Shown piece after piece: positions 38,101 to 47,100 of a DNA stretch of 64,000 bases; position 1 is the stretch's first letter, and each line of letters starts with the position of its first letter. The notes below the pieces were generated by a model that had not been told where the DNA came from, did not search any database, and was given only the letters and a program-made list of their open reading frames with translations. The stretch comes from Eunapius fragilis (taxonomy: Eukaryota > Porifera > Demospongiae > Spongillida > Spongillidae), in the NCBI GenBank assembly GCA_963681505.1, contig OY811972.1:8138720-8202719 (forward strand), written 5' to 3'. A program made the position numbers and the translations under genes.

Positions 38101-41100
38101 CCTTGTTAATATTGGCTAGTAGAAACTGCGGGCTAGTTAGTTCATCTTCTTCTGGTGTTCTACCATTGGAATTTCGTGTGCCAGCTTCTGTGCTGCTTCT
38201 CAGCATTTTTGGGAACGACCAACTGTTTCCACTCTTCCACCTTTCCTGACTGCCCCTTTACTGGATGTTTGAGGGAGTCCTCAGATGTCAATCCTTCTAT
38301 GACTGCATATCTTTGCATCAGTTTTCTGAAGTTGACAAACCTCCCACCCCCCCCTCCCCCGAAAATCTAGATCAGGCCTTTCTCCAGCTCCACCTTTTTG
38401 CTAACAGTTCATCCTTTCTGGCACCCCTATGCTGTGGACAAACATCGTGGGGTTGGTCCTTCCAGGAGCTTACCATCTTTCATGATACTGGTACCGTCTC
38501 TGGTTCCGACTCTTGGACCTGCTTATGCTTCTGAGCACCACCCTGGGGTTCTGTTACCCTCTTTGAGTCTGGACCTGGGGTTCCACTGCCTGTTCTTTTT
38601 CCCATTACCAGAGCAATTCAACTGCACTTCTTGTGGCAAGTGAGAAGGGCCATCACGATTAATATAATTAATTATTTAAAAAAATCCCAAGGATCCAGTT
38701 CCATCAAGTCCGGAAGCCACATTACCATCAGAAGGTTTCAGGTTGCCCCCAGACTTGTCGGTCCTTCATCAATTTCCTAGAGATAGTGCTAGTGGCCCCT
38801 CAGGTCTGCGAATATAGCACTTCATTGATGCTGCCTAAGTCCACCTGGCAACCCCCATCTGTGCATCACTCAGGGCTGTGATAAACATCCTAGCAGGAGG
38901 TAGAGCTCCAGCCAAGGTAGCCAAGTACATGTATCTAGCTGGTGGCTCACTCACAGCCTTGATTAAAAATGAAGAGGGGTCTCCGCTGGATATACGACCT
39001 ATTGTTGTTGGAGAGGCTCTTAGAAGACTAACCTGTAGATTTATAAAATATGAAGAGAATTGATACTTGTGCAGTTGGTAATCAGTGGAGGGAACTGAAG
39101 AGGTGGTGACATCAAAGCAGATGGATGGAGTGGGGTGTAGATACACCACTCATCCTTTGTAATACCTTATCAGTGTATAGTAATAAAAAACCTTGCTACA
39201 TGTACATGTATCCTGCACACATAAAAGTGCTCTTCCAGAGCATCTCATAACAATTAAAATGAACAGCACATGGTATGCACGTTAGGACACCTACAATGTC
39301 CTCAAGCATAACTCCATCTCTTAAATCCCTGCCCCCCATGTGGCAGTCCAATCACCATGTCAGAACAACATTTGGATAGATAGTACATGTAGGTCAATAT
39401 GTATGGATGGTTTAATGGTATGTACATCCCTTCCCCTCAGCTGGCACTTGAGATGTAGAATATTATTAATTACCCTATTCACTGTGGTGGGTCAAGGCCC
39501 ATGACTTCAGTCCTTACCCTAATACCACAAACCCATGTGTACCAACATGTGTACAGAGTACCTGCTGCAACACATCATATACAAATTGATCTGGTGATGT
39601 TGTCATTTCTACACCCTCCCAACATGCACCTTCTCCCTCTGTGCTTCTCTCATTCACTTCTCTTCTTCATATTCACTTTCAAACTGTTCTCCCTTCTTAT
39701 GTGCATCTGTGATGCCTTTGTTCCTTCTCTCCTTACCAGAACAATTCAACTCCACTGAATGTGGCAAGTCAAAAGGGTCATCATGATGTAGTACAGACCT
39801 TGTTGGGAGCTGGTGCTGATGTGAATATAGCAAGATCTAATGTAAGTGATGTTTAGTTGTGGAGAGATGTATATGGACTAATGAGGGTATGGAGGGATGT
39901 TATAAGGATGCAGTGGCAAAAGGCTACATGTACCATTAATAAAATTGCTGTAGTCCAGCAGCTCTAACGTGTATTTAAACTGTGTTTGTGCACAATCAAG
40001 CGATTCCTTTCCCCACACTAATCACTGATCGTTACACTAATCCCCCCCCCCCCCTCGCCCTGATTTACTGATTTACTCAATCACTGCCCACCTTTTGCCC
40101 AAAACACTTTGCCATGCTCTTGTGTACACAAACCATCCATGCTGAAATATCTCTCCATCATGGCTACCAGGCATGTAGGTGTCCCTGTACAATCAACTAC
40201 CAGGGAGGAACCCTCCCTGTACTGATATGTCTTGCTAGACGCTTTTGTGTACATAACGGTTAAAATGAACAGCACATGGTGTGCCACCTATATGTACAAT
40301 GCAGGGATTTATTGTTCCTTCTCTACTTGCCAGAACAATGCAACTCCACTGTATGTGGCAAGTAATATGGGTCATCATGATGTAGTACAGACCTTGTTGG
40401 GAGCTGGTGCTGGAGTGAATATAGCAAGATCTAATGTAAGTGATGTTTAGTTGTGGAGAGATGTATATGGACTAATGAGGGTATGGAGGGATGTTATAAG
40501 GATGCAGTGGCAAAAGGCTACATGTACCATTAATAAAATTGCTACCCCCCCCCCCCCCACATCACATACATGTACATGTACATACAAGGTGTGCTATCGA
40601 GATTAAAGAAGTGTGCACATTAGGTGTGGGTCATTCCACTATGACTTTGTATGGGAGCGTGCTTCACATCTTCAGATCATGATGCATTTACTCATATAAA
40701 TTGTGGCTGCTATAATATAAACATCAATGGAAGACTAGTATCTCGCATTTTATGTTAAAAAAATAAAAATTCAGTGTATAGATAACCCCTGAGAACCACA
40801 TTCGTTTGATGATGTGGCAGCCATATTTATTTTTTAACTTGGCTTATATTACTAAGTGGTGGTAAGTGTGTTACATAACTATCATACAACAGCTATCAAC
40901 ACTGAGGTTTATTTATGCCACAAGTGTTTCTTTGATAGTTTATGCCAGCCACAAATGCCACAAGATCTTTTAGTGCATTGTGTAGTATCAATGGCAAGAG
41001 CTCATAATTAATACCACAAGCCACTTTGACGCGACATAATGACACAATACAGTTCATAATGTGTGCAGATAGTGGACCGTCTCCTCTATTGACTGACCTG

Positions 41101-44100
41101 GTCAGTCAGCTGAAGTAAATTTGCCAAACAATGTCTGGCTGACACAACAAATTCATTAACTAAGTCAACTAAATTGATTAGTAAATATCTGTGATTGAAA
41201 AAAACCCACAATAATTTGTTGTTTGGACTTAAATTGAAGTGTGCATACATGTACTTGCACAACGATTACTTGTAAAACACAAAGGACTGGTCATTAATAA
41301 GTAATTTACATTGATCACTCTTGTATTAGGACGGTTGGAGTCCATTGTGGACAGCAAGTTTCAATGGACACCTTGAAGTAGTAAAGACACTCATTGAAGC
41401 AGGAGCTGATATCAATCAGGCTAATAAGGTTGGTGTGAAATGATCTGCTCCATTTACAATGTAGTGGTCAGCATGTACTGGTACTATAACGATTCACAAT
41501 AAAACGTTTCGGGGAAATTAATGGCCGTGGTCATCTACAGTATGGTAAGTTATGTTTAGATGTGACGGGGTGTGGACTAATGAGCGTATGGAGGGATGTG
41601 GTGTGGTGAGGGAGTTAGGGGACATCAATATACATGTACATGTACATGTATATTGATGTAGTATAGTACTCTTATTGTTACCTTACACACATCCTGTATT
41701 GTAGAATTATGTAATCTTAGTGACACATTAATTGTTGGACCTACTGTATATGCATATTTTTATGATTACATCATGTACACTGCATGTGCCTTGAATAGAT
41801 TTTTATTCCACAAGAGATGTGGTCTCAATATTTTATTTGCCACAATGTACATGTATTCAAATTTAAATGGTTATACTCAGGAGGACTGTAACCTCAGGAG
41901 ACACATGTACATGTACATTGGAAGACATATTTTTTAGTTCAGTGCATGTCAGTATTAGCAGAAATGCAGGTGCATTGATATACACATGATGACATGCATA
42001 AATATAGGTTGGACACTGAAACCGAGGGATCTACGTGATTTAGAATCCCCAAGGGCCCTGGGCTGCAGCGTCCCGAGCGGTAGCGAGGGCGCTACTAAGG
42101 GCCCGAGGGGATTCTAAATCACGTAGATCCCTCGGTTTCAGTGTCTAACCAATTTAGACAATAGCAACGCGTATGTAGCAACCAATACATTATCACGCAA
42201 CGTGATAACGATAACGGGAGGGACTCTAAGTGCCAGTGGGGGGGGGGGGGGGGGGGGATTCTAAGTGCCCGGGGCACTTAGAATCCCCCCCACTGGCACT
42301 TAGAGTCCCTCTCTAGGTTTCTACCGTGTTTAGATACCTGCAATTGACCAATCCGATTGCGCAAATCACTTCCGCTATTGTCATGTACATGTACATGTAT
42401 GGTCTTCAGGATGGGAGCACACCCCTGGACATAGCAGTGAAGAAGGGTCACAAGAAAATAATTGAACTACTGAAGCTTAACATGAGCAAGGTTAGGTTAG
42501 GTGTGCATGTTAATGTACATAGACACCTAATGTGTGTGCTGGTGTGATGTTTGGTACTCAGGTGTGTTAAGCTGTAATCCCTGCAATATCAACCGTTTTA
42601 TGATTTATAAATCCTTAACTATGTTTGATTATTTGCTATGTGCATTCTTGGACCAGTCCAACATGTAGCACCTATAACTGTATCACTGTTGACCACATTG
42701 TACTGCGAGGTGCTTTTGCATAACCCTTGTTTACATGTAATTACTTGCTTGTGTGACTCACTTGTGACCTCCATGTAATGTACGTCTAACATAACTGATT
42801 TCAATAAGAAGTCTGAAAAGTACTAGTTGTCTGCTGCAGACAACCATCAACCTTCATTAACTTCATTACATGAGCTGTAAATTGCCATTTGTTGGTTGTG
42901 TTAATGAGGCAAAATGCTCAGACTTTGCAGGCACATGATTTGTCTGCCGTAGCCCTTGAATTATAGTGTATGTGTGTTTTTGTGTTTTTGGTATGGTGTG
43001 TATGTAACAAAGTAATTTATATATTTTAATTATGTATTTGGCTAGGATTAAACACAGAGACATACATGTAAGAAAATAAAATCCATTTTGAAATCATATG
43101 CTTTTAAATCTGAGTTTTGTCAATAGGCACTGATGATAAAATAAAGACATCTGATGATATACATGTAGTGTTTCCATGAGCACCAAATGTTGCATGTGTT
43201 GTTGTATACCATCAATGATGGACATATTCCCATGTACTACTTCAGGATGATGGCCTAACTGAACAGAATAACCTAAAGCCTTCAGAGGTGAGTAGCATGG
43301 GTTATGTGTGGTCTGGGGATGAGGTAATAGTCAGTGCAGTATGCATGTAGGTCACCAAGGCTACACAAAAGGTCTAATGGACCACCCTGCAGCACAATAC
43401 ATGTATATGTGTGTACATGTATTTACACAGACAATCAAATAGTTGCAATACACTGCTAATTCATAACAATATTAATAGTGGTGGGAGCTACAGGTAATCT
43501 TGATAAGAGGTCAGGATACTACAAGTATGGGGAGGAGCACTGTTGTTGCTTTTGAATTAGGAGATGTATGCTTTGGTGAATGCGTGGCATGTGATTTTTA
43601 TATGTGTGGTCTGGAGTACATGTCACTATGAAATGTATATTTGTCTGTTTACAGATAAAGCAGCCAGTGGAACACAAAGAGTAAACATTTGTACCACCAA
43701 ATGTATTCATGATCCTTCACACTCCACTCTATCTCCTCCCCTCTCTCTTCCCTCCAATATTCCCTCTCAATAGGTTGGTCACATTTGCCTCCACACATGG
43801 TGACAATATCAGACTTGAACATGGAGGACAAGTGGCCTGCAGATTTAATAACAACTCAAGAAGCATTGTGATTACTTCTGCTCCTCTTCCTAGCGATGTC
43901 ATCTTTCAGGTGATATGACAGGTTTAGACATTGTCACCACATACTGTTGTCCCTCACTGACATGTGGTGCCTCAGTTGTGAGTGTTGTGACTTTCGTGCA
44001 TGTTATCTTGGCTGCTTTAGATTATACACCCGGGTATACAATTGACCTTGGGATGACATTGAATTATACTGTGTACATATTACAGTGTTCATTTCACATG

Positions 44101-47100
44101 CCTGTATAAATATATCTGCACTCATCTATGTTTACTATTCTTGGTTTGTGGGGGTAAAATATCTTATTTGTTGGTACAGTATATCTGATTTTGTGTGACT
44201 TTATTTTATCCTGTTGGTGCCTTTCTAGTACATCATGTATACAGATGCATACATGCAATTCTGGCAATTGCTAACATTGCAAGTGCATTTGAATGTGTCA
44301 TACAATTGATATTGTACAATGCATACTGATTACACATAAATAGGTGGAGATTATGGAGGTGGACTCCAAATGGAGTGGCTCTCTGTCCATTGGAGTCACT
44401 GCACAAAGTACAGCACAGGTGGTTTCTGTGGACAATGCAAAGCAGTTGTTGGGACAAAGTTTTATTGTGACATCATCAGTTAATGGCAAACCATCCTTAG
44501 CTCTGTATGTTGGAGGGCAGGTATGACACTGTTTAGTTCATGTACATGTGTACATCTGTTGTGTGTGCTATAGGATAGTCCATGCGGCATTGTATTAAAA
44601 TTATACGTTTCACTGGTTATTGTATGTAAGTGATGTACATGCACGTGCAAACTATTCACTAGCTTGTCAATATGAGGCTCCCTCTGGATAGCAATAGAAA
44701 GATGCTACCAAATATATTGAGTAGCATTCTGAGTGTGATCCTCTTGCCAAGTTCATAAGGGAGAGGGAGGGATCGAGAGACACCTTGTATTGCTACAGGA
44801 CACATAATACATGTTAAATTAAGCATGTAGTGATACTACATGTATGTACTTGATCACCAATTATTCCACATGTTCATGTACATGTACCTGTGCATTTAAG
44901 AAATGTTTTTTGACATGCATTAGATGTGTATCAATAGTACATCTGCAATGAATGAACTGGTTCATATAAATACATGCAAATCATGCCAACACTTATATAT
45001 GTATTAATATCACCAGGAAGTGGGTCAACTGCCTGATGAAATCAATTTCCATGACCTAAAGGTTGGGGACACAGTTGGACTGCTGTACACAAACTCTGGT
45101 ACCTTGCACCTCTTCATTAATGGTGCCCACATGGTCACACTTCCCTGCACTGTCCCCATGGGTGTGTATGGTTTGGTGGACCTGTATGGTCAGTGTGTGA
45201 AGGTATCCCTAAGACCACTGACACCTTGGAATGGGGGAAGTCCCCTTCATGTCATGGCTGATAAAAGTGCTCTTGATCAGCAGAGAAAGCAGCTTGCTGG
45301 TAAGTTGTCCATGTCACCTGTTGTTTAGACCTGTATATTGCATTGGAGCTTAGTTTTATGTATATGTACACTGTAGTCCTGTTACTTGTACAGTACATGT
45401 ACATATAGCAAACACTTCTTTTTTCAATTGCATTGAGAAGTGACTCAGATAACTCTAAATATGTTGGCTTCTGATGGGTCAGACCAGTTGTCTTTGTATT
45501 TTACCTTTGAGTTATTTGTTTGTAACTCTGCTTAGTTTGGGTAATGTAACAATAAATTTAGAGGGAAGTGTACCATTTCACACTTGATAGGGTGGACCAT
45601 CACTGGTACACTTGGTGGGATGAAATTTTAAACATTTGAGCACAGTATCATCATTAGCAAAGTTTCATTAATTTTTATTGTTGCAATGATGACAACCAAC
45701 CAGTGTGATGACCATCTCCCTACATGTGCATTCGTCATTGGGCTGGTGGGGTGGCTACAATTCTAACTGTTGTACATGATGTAACTACATTATCTCATAT
45801 ATAAAAATATTTGAGTTGCATACTGAACAAAACATGGTTCTCCCAGCAGGGCATAGGGTCAGTTGTTGCAATGTACCAAGGACTGGATGTCTATATTAAA
45901 AAGGCTTTCAAAGCTCCATTTTGTAGCAATCAACCCAGGCATGCGGCTGGTTATTTCCTCATATTTAAAACAAATAGACTGAAATGCCCTGAAATATTCT
46001 AAGTGTGTCTAGTTATTGTGCAATATATGGTAATTTAATGAGCACTTTCTAATTGATGATATAGTATGAAGTACATTAAATGTAACAACCCTTACCAACC
46101 AACCTTATGAAGTGGCAACTGTGAGGTATTATTGGGCCAAACACACTTAAGATCTGATGAAAAGAGACACATAATCCCATGCAGTGATGATGAAATATTG
46201 ATCTTCAAATGTGTTGCTTTTACGTAAATATGAATTTCTATCTCTATCAGAGGCAACAAAATTGTATGAAGAAGCTATGATGGAAGGTTCAGTAAATATA
46301 TCGATTATCAAATGCCTGGTGCTTGGGATAGCAGGTGTGGGGAAGACCCACCTCAAGAGGCTCCTCCTACCAGATGGTAAGGATAAATCCACCGGTCGTG
46401 TTAGCACAGGACTGGCAGATAACCCAGTACAGGCATTTGTTGGCTCTGTCAAGTCCATACTAGCAGGTGTGGATGAGAATGATCCAGGTAGGTGGGAGGT
46501 TATTGATGAGGCTAAGCTGATGCAGGTCCTTGCAAGTGCATACCATTTGAAGCCTACACCTACAAAAACCCAGATACCTCAACCTCCATCTCTTCCAATG
46601 GCTTCAGAGAACCTCACTAATAAAAGTTCTCAACCATCTAAGACAGCGCCTAAACCATCTACCCTAGAACCATTGGAAGCAGAGCATCATAGTGACCGTG
46701 ACGTGTTTGATAACCCAGCTACTGGAGAAGTAGATAGTCTCTTCATAGAAGCATTCAAAAATATAAGCAGTAAGAAAGTGTTAAACGTTAGATTGGTCCA
46801 GTTCGTTGACAGTGGTGGTCAGCCCCAGTTTCTTGAGCTCTTACCAGTCTTTGTTCAAGATGTTTCTGTTGTTCTCTATGCTATAAACCTTTCTGAAAGT
46901 CTCTACCACTGCCCTATGATCTATTTCTACGGAAAGGACAGTCAACCAGTAGGAAATCCGTACAAGTCTCCATCTTCCCACAAGCAGGTGTTGGAGCAGT
47001 GTGTGAGAGCTGCACATGCCAGAGATTTCCGTCCTCATTTGTTTGTAGTAGGAACTCACCGCGATGAGGAGGATAAGTGTTCTGAGACGAAGGGAGGAAA

